Shown here piece after piece: positions 12,399 to 24,600 of a stretch of 64,000 bases of DNA (position 1 is the stretch's first letter; each line of letters begins with the position of its first letter). The notes beneath the pieces are model-generated. The model saw only the letters and a list, made by a program, of their open reading frames with translations, made no database searches and was not told where the DNA came from. Source of the stretch: Panagrolaimus kolymaensis. Taxonomy: Eukaryota > Nematoda > Chromadorea > Rhabditida > Panagrolaimidae. The stretch is taken from positions 372,001 to 436,000 of the forward strand of contig JAJQJQ010000022.1 in NCBI GenBank assembly GCA_028622995.1, written 5' to 3'. Made by a program: the position numbers and the translations under genes.

Positions 12399-13457
12399 TT
12401 ATGAACATTTAAAAATGGGTCTTTCATTGAGCGGTTCCCAATTTTTTATTTTCTCCATCATTATTGAATCGAAAATTGTTGGATCCACGAAAGAACTAAA
12501 TCGAAGATTAACAATTGCTTTAGGAGCGGCATTATTCTAAAAACTTTTGTTTAGCCAATTCAAAATATAAGTTTTAAACAAACTTTTAAAAATTCAAAAA
12601 ATAAATTACAATCAAATAATTTATCAATCATATTTAAACTTAAATGTCTGAATTTTATATTGGCTTTAATAGTTGCGAGGTTTTGGGAAGTTTCTGAAGT
12701 GATATGGCAAGGGAATAATCTGGAATTTCAAATAAAAATTAAACCCTTTAAAGTTCATAAAAATAATACTGACAGCAACAAGTGTAATATTAAAAAAAAA
12801 ATTTTGAGTCAAAAAAAGAAAAAGTATTCTTAAATTTGGAACTTTTGCTTCAAGGCTAGCTGTAATAAAATTGCTATCCTTAGTCGCAGAAGCAACACTT
12901 TACAATGTACAGAGCTTCAATCAACTACGAACTTACTGGATATGATAAGCATTAGGAACATACGAAATCACGTCCTCTAATGGCATATAATTGGATGAAT
13001 CAAAAATATTTACTCCATCCAAATTTAAAACTTCTACGTTTCCGGATTTTGTTAAAAGTATGAATTTATCTTTACACAAATCATCATCAATTATTTTAAT
13101 TTGTTTAGCAGTACATTTAACTATTCTAGGAATTAATTTTGGAATAAATACATTATCTTCATATTCCCTGAAGCAATCAATTTCTTCGGTAATCCAAACA
13201 TGATTTAATTTGGATAAAATTGGATCTCTTGGTGAAACATTTAATGAATAATTATCAATAATATATTTTTTATAATGTTTACGAATTTTAAGTGAATCAA
13301 TAAAAATATATTGAAATTTTCCATAAAAATATTTACAAGTTTGATATAATTTTTTTAAATGATTTGGTTGGAATCTTTCATACATGTATCTCATTATTGG
13401 ATCAGGTAATGAAAAGTTTTGGGAATATGCCGTGGAAGCAAATAAAGCAGCAGACAT
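12399..13457 (-). CDS. F-box-like protein of a nematode-expanded family
   Basis: Three exons on the minus strand, 13457-12937, 12719-12584 and 12536-12399, give an intact 264-residue protein. The N-terminus FSLPDPIMRYMY followed by LKKLYQTCKYFYGK matches the divergent F-box start of a lineage-expanded nematode family; a conserved centre contains FIPKLIPRIVKCTAKQIKI and LTKSGNVEVLNLDG. Such proteins are thought to be substrate adaptors of SCF ubiquitin ligases, but that is family inference. An upstream in-frame extension to 13523 would add a hydrophobic stretch; I prefer the ATG at 13457 because the family starts just before FSLP and a TTTTTAG acceptor lies upstream. The GTAAGT donor after exon 1 overlaps an in-frame TAA, so an unspliced reading would look truncated. 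Confidence 0.75.
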
Positions 13458-16236
13458 AATTAATTTCAAGAAAAAAACCAAAGTTAAAAAACCAAAAATA
13501 CTAAAAATAAAAAACAACAACAAAACTTTCTCCTTTTTTTTAAAAGCACGCGTTGGTCGTCGTCTCTCTCGTTCATATGCATGTGTTATTTTTTTTTGTT
13601 GTTGTTGGTTGCTTTGGACATAGAAAAAAAAGTTTAAAGAACACTTTCCTTTTTTTTTTTTGAATTGAATGCTTGCTTTCTAGCTTATGTGTGTCGAAAT
13701 TGGGAGGCAGCTAGCTTGTTTATTTCTTCCTCCTTCTCTGTCTATATATTTTTCTTTTTTCTCATGTGCCAGCTTTTTTTAAACATTATAAATTTCTATT
13801 TTGCCTTGGCTGTTGCTTTTTTTAAGTTTGGATTGAAAATAAAAAACGTATAAAAGCTAATCTTTTCATTATTTTTTAATAAAAAAAAATAAACAAATTA
13901 TGTACAAATAAATATATTGTTTATTAAAAGAAAATTTCTAACTAATAATTATCAAGAAAAATTTAAATTTAATTCGATGATAAGAGTTCTTGGGACGTGA
14001 ACTTAAAGCTATTCGGAGATACGCTCGCAAATTATGCCATTGTAAATGCCGTCCGTGGTTGACATTGAAGAGAACGTCAAACACAAGGTGAAAGATCTTT
14101 CGACAACGGAGGTTAATAAACAAAAAATCCAATATCAAAAATTTTTTGAAACCGATTGATAAAAATAAAATTGGAAGAAAAAAGGCTTGAATAAAAATTT
14201 GTTATTTGGAGCTTTGTGGTTTATGATTTATTTACGTTTGCTATGGATTGCGGTAATATTTAGTTGAAATCTTTCTTAACAAGTTTCTTGGATTTTATCA
14301 GAGGTTGTTGTAGTTAAACTTGTATTGGAAAGGAACGGTTATTTCGGATTTTTTTTTTAGTCAGCGCTAAATTTCATTTTTTAAAGTTTACTTTTTATTA
14401 TGATTAATGACAATGCAATTTATCACTTCCTATTCCATCAAAATGAAGCATGTATGTGTCAGGTGTATTCATTAACACAGAGGAGCGGCAAACTTGTGCG
14501 TTGTTGACTCATCATTCATTCATTCGATCAAAACAAGCAAGAAGGAGCAACAAGCAATGCATAAATATATTTTATTTTTGCGGATCTCTTTTTTTCTTTC
14601 TCCCATTGTTTTCGCACCTTTTTTTACCGCTCTTTTTTCTAAAACTTTATGTTTTCGTTTGCTTTTATTTTATGCTGCTGCTTCTCTACTTAATCCGGTC
14701 AGTCAGTAGTTAGACACCCGACTGTCTGTTATTGTTGTCGTCTATTGGTTGTTGGAACTCATGGGAAATAGGAGTGACCTTTCATGTTTTTCCATCATCC
14801 GTTGTTGATCCATCAACAAACAAGTATATATTTACCTCAATTTTTTTTTCACACAGAGATCATGTGTTTTTGTTGCGATGAATAAAAGCTTTAGTTTTTA
14901 TCCTCCTTTTTTTATTTCTAAAAATTTAAAATACCTTTTTTGGAAAAGCAAAAACTGTAGCTTTTTCTTGTACTAACAAAAAAAGGTACTTGTTTGTTAT
15001 TGTTTTATTTACATTTTTTGTTTGCTTGCGCTTACATACATATTGGTACTTTAAACACTTTATACAATTTGATTGCCTTCCTTCTTTTTTGTTTTGTTTT
15101 GAGTTTAAGTGGTACACTTATTAAAAGTGACTTTACCTTATATTTTTATGGTGAAGCTTTTAACGCGTCAAATTGAGGTTTTTAATTTATAATTAATGCT
15201 ATAATTTTGTTTGACTAATTTGGAGGCTATTTCGATTTTATTTTATCATCCTTAAAATTTATGTAATATTAGGCTAGGTAAAATTTTTAAACATAAGACG
15301 CTACCGTTAGTTATATTTTCGAAAGAAAATGCTAGAAGTTTATGAGTTCCATATTTTCTATTGATGCCATTTTTTACTTTCAATAATTTTGGGGACACAA
15401 TTAAAAATATTTATCATTTTTCAAAGGTTTTTTAAAACTTTTTTAAAGCTTATTTTAGAGAGTTAAACATACCCAATATTCATTTCAAGTTTTTCTTTTC
15501 AAGCATTCCTGAATTTCATTTCTGTGCTGTAACAAAAAAAAAGAATCAGCTGATCCATGTTTAGAACTAACTTGAGTTAAACTTACAAACCCATTTTTCA
15601 ATACCTGTATTGTCATTCAAAGAAGATGGATGGAAATGGAAGAAAAATTTAGATCATCTTTTATTACACTAAAAAAAGAAAATTCAAGTTTTGACTCGTG
15701 TTTTTGTAAAAAAAAAGCAGCTATCATTTTTCGGAAAGATCAATCTTGGTTGTAAAAAAAAGCTTACAAGAGCGATCCTTTATTTATTGTTGTTGCTTTT
15801 TTTACATCCACAAAATCAAAAGCAATGGTCAAAGTTTAGTTCTTTTTTTTCCCAACAATCCAAGGTTCTCGATTTGTTTTTTTGTTATAAAAATGTTATA
15901 AAGTTAGTGTATTTTTTTGAAAACCAAAAACCTTTTTTTAATTTATTGCTTGATTCTCATGAAATTTTAGCAAATGCAAAAAAAGAGTGAGAAACTGGAT
16001 GAGGAACCAATGACGTCCTTCTTCTCTTTTTTGTTTACTCAACCTTAAACTATTTTCGAATTTTTAATGTATGCAAAAACGTAAAATATTGATTTTGCAC
16101 ATGCCTTTTTTTAAATGCCTAATAGTACGTTTTTAAAGTAAAATTTTCATTCCTAAAATATGTTACCGAGAATCTCACTTCGATCTTTCTTTTTTTACCA
16201 TAACTTTCAAAATTATTTTTTCAGCCTTTAGAGTTG
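13458..16236. other. Intergenic region between divergent genes
   Basis: About 2.8 kb with no recognised gene. Most is T-rich. An exception is the GC-richer islet at 13975-14112, listed as a finding. A TTTTTCAG acceptor ends at 16224, 12 bases before the next start codon. Confidence 0.5.
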
Positions 16237-19222
16237 ATGCTATTTTCTTATTCCATATTATTTATATTTTCATATTTAATAAATTCAATATTATGTGATT
16301 ATTCATATTGGCAAAATGGTGAATCACCTATAATATTTAATGATCTTCCAAGCGTTCAAGAACGAACAAATTTTCCATTTCATAATGTTCAATTTGAATC
16401 AAATTATCCAATTCAACGAAGTTATGTTGTGGAAATTCCAACTCACGAAAAGCAACCTCCTTCATCCATCGTTGATGAAAATCAACAACAAACTATTGGA
16501 GATAAATTAAACGCGTTATTACCTGATCAAAATGAAAAAGAAAAGGTGATGGAAATCGTTGATTCAAGGTTAGTTAGCTAGCGGTCACCAATCAGTTTAC
16601 TGACGAGTTTTTTTTAGAAACAAAAGCTTGTTACAGAAAATTACAGAACTTTCAAAAGTTTTATCAAAAAGTAGCAAATCTCATGCCCTTGATCAATCAG
16701 AACTTTTACATGGGTTTGTTGAAACAGATCGAAAGCGACAAAATACTTTGAAGCAGCTTCAAAATGCCATTCAACCTGAATTTAAAGCAATCGCCAATAA
16801 ATTTGTTAATATTGAACGAAATTTTACTTTATCAGATATTCAAAAACAAGCTGGACATGATGATATTCTTGGAAATTTGGCGGTTAAAGCTAAATCAGCT
16901 TTAAAAGATTTTGAAAGTTTTCTTAAAAGTGAGTTCAAAAATCTTAACATTAAAAAAAAAAATTTTCGTGAAGGTTCATTTTTTTAAATCTGCAACAAAT
17001 ATTTTTTTAGGTTCTCCACGAACTCGCCGCCAACTTGAAAGTGATGTTGATTGGAAAATGCGTTCAACATCAATGTATTCTTCTAGACCTAGCAGCGAAT
17101 ATGTTTCAATGGTTCCGTCATCTGCCATACCAAACGATGGAAATTATGCAGATCATTTAACTAAAAATCGTTTTATGATGCCAACACCAATTGATCGAGA
17201 ATCTAATTATCCTCCAACAGGGTTTTTTCCACAAGGACCAACTCAACCTCCAATAATGGAATTTATAGGACCTGGAGGTGATCCACGTCCACCATTTGCA
17301 ACCACCACGCCTATTTCATTTGGAACGGATTTATCTGATTATAAAGAAGATGATAAAGCTTATGGAAGTAGAAATAAATTGTTTAAAAGGCAACAAAAGT
17401 TTCATGATGATAGTGGCTCGATGCAGTTAAATTTTCCGCAATGGAATAATAATAATGATCAACGAAGTCAAATAGTTGAAAAGCAACAACAAACAATAAT
17501 TCACTCAAGAATTCCAATAACTCCTGAAGTTTCAAGAAATAATTTGATAGTAAAAAATAAAGTTGAAATTGATAGAGTGCCACAAGGATCTATTACAAAT
17601 TATGCTCAACAAACTATTTCTCAATCGGCTGTTCCAGTGTTTGTAAATCCTCCAAACAATCAAGTTATTACAAAAAGTCATATTGAAACTGTTCGACCAG
17701 TATCCGCGGTAGCAACAGGACAAAGTTATGGATCATATGGAAATTCAATTCCATCAATGGATGTTCAAGTTTCGCCCGGTGTTATGTCAAATATTCCATC
17801 ATCTGGTGGAGTTGGTATTGCGCCTTTATCTAGTGGAGGCATAGGCCGATATGATACTCACATCGATCGATATGACACAGGTGAAGGTAAACAAATAAAT
17901 CGATTTGAAATTCCTGCAACATTTTTACAAGAAATTCAACGAAAAATTCCTGGAATTATTGAAGCTCCAATAAACCAATATCGGCAAAATCAAAATCCTT
18001 ATGGATCAAATCCATATGCATCGAATATTCCTGGAACGTTTGAAGCTCCAATAAATCCATATCGGCAAAGTCCATATGGTTCAAATACAGGTTTACCTCC
18101 TTCATATATTTCTAACTATCAACCACATGTACCGTCAGGATATATTTCTAACAATCAACCAAATATGCCGCCAGGATATATTTCCAGTAATCAACCTATG
18201 GGACAACCAGTTCAAGTTTATACTCGGCCAAATCCACCTCCAGAAAGTTATATTCCAACAGAAATTAAACCCAAAATTATTCCAAACAATGGTCCTGTTA
18301 ATACTCGAATTTTAACAAATGATCAATTTAAACCGAATATTATTCCTGATCCAAACACAGTTATTTTAAATCCAGAAAAAACTCAAGAACAAGAGGAATC
18401 CTTTTTACCTACAACAACTGAAGAACCAAGTGCAACTCCATATCCATCATTTCCTGATTATCGACATGAGCTATTTCCAATTCCATTAAATCAAGCAAAG
18501 GCAGATAATCGACCCGCAAGTGGAACCGTGCGAAGACAAGATATGTTTGGTGGTGGAACAAATGAATATCGACAAGATAATGGAAGAATTAGTGAACCAT
18601 TTAATAAAGAAATTAATAATCAAAGACATTGGCCAAGTGCAGTGGATGATCGAAGAAGGAGTGGATATATTGATCCTTTAGTTCAATATGGACCTCCATC
18701 GCCAAATTTTGCATTAGAAAATCGCCCATTGCCACCTTATGATAGCACGAGCATAGCTGAACAGCGATCAGGTAAGTAGTAATTAGAAAATATATTTTAA
18801 AAATGTGATTCATAAAATTTATAAATATCGTTATTATTTTTTTAGGTTACATGGAAGGCGATGATCTCAGCCGCACTGATCCATTTTCATTTTACGGCAG
18901 AAAAGAGCCAATGTTCACAACTCCAATTCCATGGAATACTCAAACCACCACCATCGTTGCTATTCCATCCATCGATGTGGATCCCAAACTAAATTTCCCT
19001 GGAAATCGAGCTTCACGTCCAACGGAAAAAGAAATAATTCAAAATCGTTTAACTGAAGATGCTCGAAGATTTCCTGAAAAAGGCCAAATTCGTCCATATT
19101 TTGGCCCAGAAGAAATTACTCGTAGTCGTTATGTAAATGTAAATCCACCAGAAAATAATTTACGCGATGGTGTGAGTGATCGTTTTATTAAAATTGATTT
19201 ACCTAATATTTCATCCATTTAA
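16237..19222 (+). CDS. Large secreted proline/glutamine-rich protein
   Basis: Four exons, 16237-16568, 16618-16928, 17011-18771 and 18846-19222, give 926 residues. It begins with a signal peptide (MLFSYSILFIFSYLINSILC). Residues 25-215 are more complex and charged with possible helical heptads; at 218-221 RTRR is a furin-like site. The rest is low-complexity and rich in Pro, Gln, Asn, Tyr and Ser. Imperfect repeats occur around 17937-18200: two copies of an IEAPIN-YRQ--PYGSN unit and three of a PxxYISxxQP unit. No known domain is recognised. An extracellular matrix or cuticle-associated role is a guess from composition. The TTG at 16234 was not taken as the start because ATG follows at once and a trans-splice-like acceptor precedes it. 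Confidence 0.8.
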
Positions 19223-19489
19223 ATAATAATAATCAAATAAATATTTATAAATATTATTGATTTTGTTTGTCATCCATCCTTACAACAGCAATCCCATTTT
19301 TATGGATTAAAAAATCATTATGTCTTAATGATAAATAAATGTCCCACAAATTGATATCAAAAATCTTTATTTTTTTATTGTCTTATTATTTCAATCCAAA
19401 AAATTTTTAAAAATATGTTTCACCCAAAAGCTATTGACATTTAAAAAAGGTTAAAAATGAACATCCATTTTTAATGACATTTTTCCAAA

Positions 19490-20251
19490 CGGATCCTATG
19501 GTGACGATTTGGAAGCAATTTCAGAAATTTATGTTTTTCACTTAAAGCAAAAAATGCTTTGATAAAGGAAAAATAATTCCAAACTCATAAAGAAGTAAAC
19601 TTAAAATTTTTTTGTTTATTTGGCTCGATAGCTCACATAAAATCCTACAAAAACCGATCAATATTTCTTTAGTGAAAGAAAAGGTTTTGATCGAGCTATG
19701 TGGCTTTGAACATAAAATATGTACCTAAGTTAATGAGTATGAAACTTCGAGGTTTCATATCTCTTTATTTGAGGCATCCAGTTAAAAACGACATACATTT
19801 TTACGGTTAAAAAAATAAATAAAAAATATGTGGAAAAGAAAAAAAATAGTTGCAATTCAAAAATTTTGAATTTCTGAAGTACCGAATAGTGTTAAATTAC
19901 CGACCGACCGACAAAAAAGTCGGTAAATTCAAAAAATTGTCGGTATGGAAATTTCTCCCGGTCGGTAAAGTCGGTAAAAAGTCGGTATAAAAATATGGTC
20001 GGTCGGTAAATCGGTCGGTAAAAAGTCGGTCGATAAGTCGGTAATTACCGACTTTTCGGTCGGTAATTTAACACTAGTACCGAACACAATCATCAAGCTT
20101 TGATACAAGAAATTTTGTTTAAAACTTTTGAATAAGAAAAAAAATTGCAGGAGAAAAGTGCTTTACTTTTCTCATTAATTAGGCGTTTTTACATCCATAT
20201 TCAATAATATTTTTTAAATCGGATCCTATCATGCCGTTTTGGAAGCAATTT
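19490..20251. repeat. Diverged direct repeat pair flanking the MITE
   Basis: CGGATCCTAT, eight variable bases, then TTTGGAAGCAATTT occurs at 19490-19521 and again at 20220-20251 in the same orientation, with weaker similarity in the upstream ACATCCAT region. The identical internal spacing argues for common descent. The origin is unknown. Confidence 0.6.
19887..20076. mobile_element. hAT-type MITE (non-autonomous DNA transposon)
   Basis: A 190-bp element with perfect 21-bp terminal inverted repeats, 19887-19907 and 20056-20076, beginning TAGTGTTAAATTACCGACCG. It is flanked by an exact 8-bp direct duplication GTACCGAA at 19879-19886 and 20077-20084. An 8-bp target-site duplication with TIRs starting TAGTG/CAGTG is characteristic of the hAT superfamily. 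The interior is packed with copies of GTCGGTA in both orientations, reminiscent of the subterminal transposase-binding repeats of hAT elements. It has no coding capacity and would depend on a transposase encoded elsewhere. The perfect TSD and TIRs suggest a fairly recent insertion. Confidence 0.85.
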
Positions 20252-20866
20252 ATAGTTGTTACGTTCACCTCGAAGTGATCGTGTACATAGAGATAGAGGA
20301 GGAGGAGGGCCATTAATAAATTTTGGATGTTGGTTGAAGGTCATAATTGGTATGCGATTCAAGACCCTGTTGAGAATAATCTTTAAAAATCATATAATAA
20401 ATATTTGGATTAAAATATCCATATGCTTTATTGAACGCCGTAACTTAAAACGTGATTCAGCAATTTTTTAATGTTATTCATTTTTTTCAAACCCAAATAT
20501 CATGTTGGTGAGCTCAATGGTTGAAAAAAAAGTGGAGTTTGTTTATTTAGTAAAAAAGATAATCTACAAGATTTTTAAAACAGAAAAATTAATTTTGAAT
20601 TTTTTTGATTTTTTCCAAGGCATTAACCTTAAAAAAAGGTTTCTTTAAGTGAAAAACATTAAACTTTAAATATTCCTAACTTCATTGAATAGGTAGTTGG
20701 GAAGAAAATGGATTGAAAAATATGAGTAAAAATATATAATAAATGATTTAGATAATTCATAATTTTATTTTATTTCAAAATTGACCAAATAAAATTGAAA
20801 ATTTGATTCAAAATTCAACAAAAAGTTCACTTTCATATAGTCCAAAAAAGTTGTTATCTATTATCC

Positions 20867-20938
20867 TGTTTTCTAGCGCAGTGGAATTTTTGCAAGACGT
20901 TGTAGAATTTTCGCTGGGTTCGAATCCTGGACTCACCT
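20867..20938 (+). other. tRNA-like sequence with Pol III A and B boxes
   Basis: TAGCGCAGTGG (20874-20884) matches the A-box consensus and GGTTCGAATCC (20917-20927) is a perfect B box. CTGGG (20914-20918) and CCTGG (20926-20930) can pair, with G-U pairs, around a 7-nt T-loop TTCGAAT. The 5' and 3' ends do not form an acceptor stem, so this is not a functional tRNA gene as I read it. It is either a decayed tRNA or the head of a tRNA-derived SINE. A T-run near 20991-21003 could terminate transcription. Confidence 0.5.
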
Positions 20939-21630
20939 CATTTCAAAATCTCAACCGACCCGGCCCGACCTTTCTCAACACATCACAAAATTTTTGATTT
21001 TTTTGGCTTATTTAAATTTCTTGTTTATCATAATAATTAATTGGACAAATTCTTTTTAATGTTTTTACATCTTGATGCAAATTTTCACTACAAAAAAATG
21101 ACAAAACAGTCATTTGATTGAATGTTGATGGATTTTGGAAATTTAATAATCAAATATTTTTTTCCCGTTCAACAAATTTATTTTTTCTTGTTTTTCTTTA
21201 TTTTTTTCTACCTTTTTTTTTATTATTTAGTTATTTGTTTTGTTTTGTATAAACAGATTTATAGCTTCTTAAAAACATGAAATAACAGAATCAATCACAA
21301 AAAATAATAAACACAAACTTTGCATTTGCCCTAAATCTTTTTTATCCGCTTAAAATATTTTTTTGAAATATTTATAAAATAACTATCATCATTAAAAAAA
21401 AAACACAACGGATAAAATCATTCATGAGTTTAATCTTTTTGTTAATCCATCAAAAAAAAGTTTTCCTTTAATGGACATTCACAAAAAAACTTTTGTTTTT
21501 GGTCAACTTTATTTCATTATTTTTTTTTGACCGTTAAAAAAACACCGTCGTCAAAATTAAGTCCTTTATTTATCAAAATATTTTTGGTTCTCGTTTGTGG
21601 GATTACACTCGACTACCATCAACCACAACC

Positions 21631-24600
21631 ATGCCAATATCATCATCTCAGAAATCCAAGATGAATTATTCATCCATGAGAAACACGGTAAGTTTCTTTC
21701 TTACATTTTTTAAACTTATTAAAAACATGGCAGTCATTATGAAACTATAAATTTGGCTTATTTCTGCTTTATCTTTTACGAATTTGCGAGTTGATTCAAA
21801 AAAGACAAGGAAGTATCAATCCGGCGCTAAAAAAAATGCTAAACTTAGATTTTTCGTTTTCAAGAAAGCTTGATCGTGATAATAAGTTTGTGAACTCCAC
21901 AAATTCTTGACACTTAATATAAATACTGTAAACTTGTCGAAGTGAAGAAAAAAAGTGACAAACGTTGATGAATTGAAGAGTAAAGCCCAAAGTTCGAAAA
22001 GCTTTTTTTAAAATTTAAATTATAAAAGCAGAGGCTAAATTTTCCTCCAACTTGCATATTTTAAAATTTAAATATCGTGAAATCCGCGATAGATATAAAA
22101 AGCTTTTTTTGAATCTTCCATGTTTCTATTTTTTCGTAGCAAACATAATTTTTTTTAACCCTCCATTCTTGAAAATAACAGTCCCTTGAAGGATCTTCTC
22201 TTTCTTCTTTTAACCCCAAAGATCACACTCCTTGAAAAAAAACTCTTGTCCATCCATATGCATACATACATACGGTAGTAGGAGAATATGTACTTATCAA
22301 AAACTTGCCTCTTGTTTTTTTCTTCTCCAACCAATTTTCCTTTCATTCGTCCATTCACTTTTTTTGTTGCAAAAACTTTTTTTACAATCCTTTCTTTCTC
22401 ATTTATTTTTTTTTCATTCCGCCAAAAACATTAATCTTGATCTTCTTTATTTTTTTTACGTCCAAATTTTTATGTATAAAAAAAACAGGTCTTTTAGTCA
22501 TCAAAAACAACATCGAAATTTAAAAACATTCTGTTTTTTTAGTTTTGTTGTAAAAAAAATACAAAAAACATTAAAACTAGACTACTTTTTTGGATTTGGA
22601 CTGTATTCTTCAACCTTGAAATTTTGGCCAAAAAATCTTTTCTCTCCTTTTTTTTCTTTTCAAACCTGAATTTATTTATTTTATGGACATTGTATTATTT
22701 TAAAAAAACTTTTCACAATTTTTTTTGCCAGTTTCTGTAACTATAAGAGGCTATTCTTGAATTCGAATGTAAGTAACCTTGAGCTTTATTTAAAAAAAGG
22801 AAAAACGTGAAATCAAAGATTAAGAACCTACGGAAACATCGAGAAAAAAATAATAATAACTAAATGAAGATGCAAATCTCTACAGCTACGGTAAGACACA
22901 CAAAATCTTGATAGTAACGAAAGCCGCCAAACAATATTTTAATAAATTTGATTTTACTTTCATTTTTGTAATTCAGCTTGCTTTTTGCTTGAATTTTTAG
23001 TCTAAATTTCCCTTTTTCTACCGTTTTCTCTGTTTATTTTTATATGAACTTTAGCTATTTTTTTTATTATTCGCAACTATTGTAAAATCCGCCACATTGC
23101 GCATCCTGACACAAACATCTTTGTTTTTATTTTTGTTTGATACACAAATATTACACAAATTTCTTATGCGCAAAATGGCTTTTTCTTTTTTCCAAGGAGA
23201 TTTATTTGTAAAAAAAAAGTCTCACTTCTTTCTTTCCATCATCAAAAAAAATAAGAAAAAAAGAAAGTGTTTATCTTAAAAGTTTGGTTGGTTATTTTTG
23301 TATTCGGTAATGATCGCGTTCAACTTGATACAATGCAAGTAATGTATTTATAAACTTGATCTTCTTGCGATCTCTTTTTGTGAAAGCTGCCGCCGCCCAT
23401 TGACACCAATGAAAATAAATGAGATCTATTTTCTCATTTGTTTGGGCCAAAAACGCTCTTGGAATTTTTTTGTTGATCTTATTTTGTAGAAGAAAATTAA
23501 AGATGATAGTAACTCGATTTTGTAAATAATTACCAACGCTGCTTGATTATTTTCAAAATCGGCAAATTTAGCTCGTTGATTTCATAGGTTTTAAATTTTT
23601 TAACGAAAGTATTTTTACTTTATAAAACTTGTCCTTCACTCACCTCCTCAATTTGGCTTTATCGCCTGCCATTTTTTTGTGTGTACTGTAGAACAAGTTA
23701 AATCAAAAAGTTGTTTTACTTCCATCAACAAAAAAAAAGAAAGAGTAATTACACTTGATTCCCCTACTTTTTAGTTTTTTTCCCATTCGAATCAAAAATG
23801 AATGAATGAATTGAGCGCAGACAACTCAAAATTACTTTTTTTTATAATAACGAACCCAAGTTTTTTTTTGTATGAATCGCATTATGAATGAATGAATACC
23901 AATGATGTATTTATTATATTTATTCCTTGTCGTCAACAAAAAATTTTGTTTGGGTAAAACAATCACCAGCCTCCGCCAATAACAAAAAATTGACTGTTTT
24001 TTTTACGTTTTTTTATTCTGATTGACTGACAGCTAGTTTATTTAATATTATTTGTTTTGAATCGAGTAAACAAATATATGGGGGGTTTTTTTTTTATTAA
24101 ATTGGGGGTTCATGAAAGTAAAAAACAAATAAATTACGGTTTTTATTTTTTTTCGAAATTTCAACGAAATTAGTGATAATAATTTAATTTAAGAAATAAT
24201 TGACAAAAGTTTGTTACTATCCTTCAACTTTCAAGGAAAAAAATGTGTGAAAGAAAAAACACATTCAAAAGCTTAAAAAAAAGTAATGAAACTTGAAACT
24301 GTTGTTCGAGTAATTGATTTGGTTTTGAAAGAAAAGAAAAAAACGTGTCTCACGCTGCTGCGGCTTCGGCTATTTTTATTTGCAATAAATAAATAAATAA
24401 ATAAATCTCAAGTGTAAAAACGCATTATATTGAAAAAAGCAAATCTCGAAAGAAGAAGACGGGAGATATCTTCAATAGGTTGGTGGGTTGAGAGGCGTGA
24501 CAAAAAATAAAAAATAATTTTATTTTTAAACTAATAATATCGATGGATTGATATTATTAATCGCTTGCTTATATTTGATTTGGAATTAAAACTTAATATC

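Larger units (their letters stand above)
19223..21630. other. Repeat-bearing intergenic region
   Basis: No protein gene is recognised. It contains a MITE (19887-20076), two copies of a diverged direct repeat (19490-19521 and 20220-20251) and a tRNA-like module (20874-20930), each listed separately. Confidence 0.6.

Noticed and set aside
13458..13523. Signal-peptide-like extension of the F-box gene
   Set aside because: The hydrophobic run comes from T-rich DNA with a TTTTTAG acceptor inside it, and the family begins near FSLP.
20256..20471. Open frame with an RGGGG segment
   Set aside because: It has no ATG at the stated start, no splice signals and overlaps a dispersed repeat copy.
22232..22669. 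145-codon open frame in the long intron
   Set aside because: Phe/Leu/Ser low complexity from pyrimidine-rich DNA, no homology and no exon-like edges.
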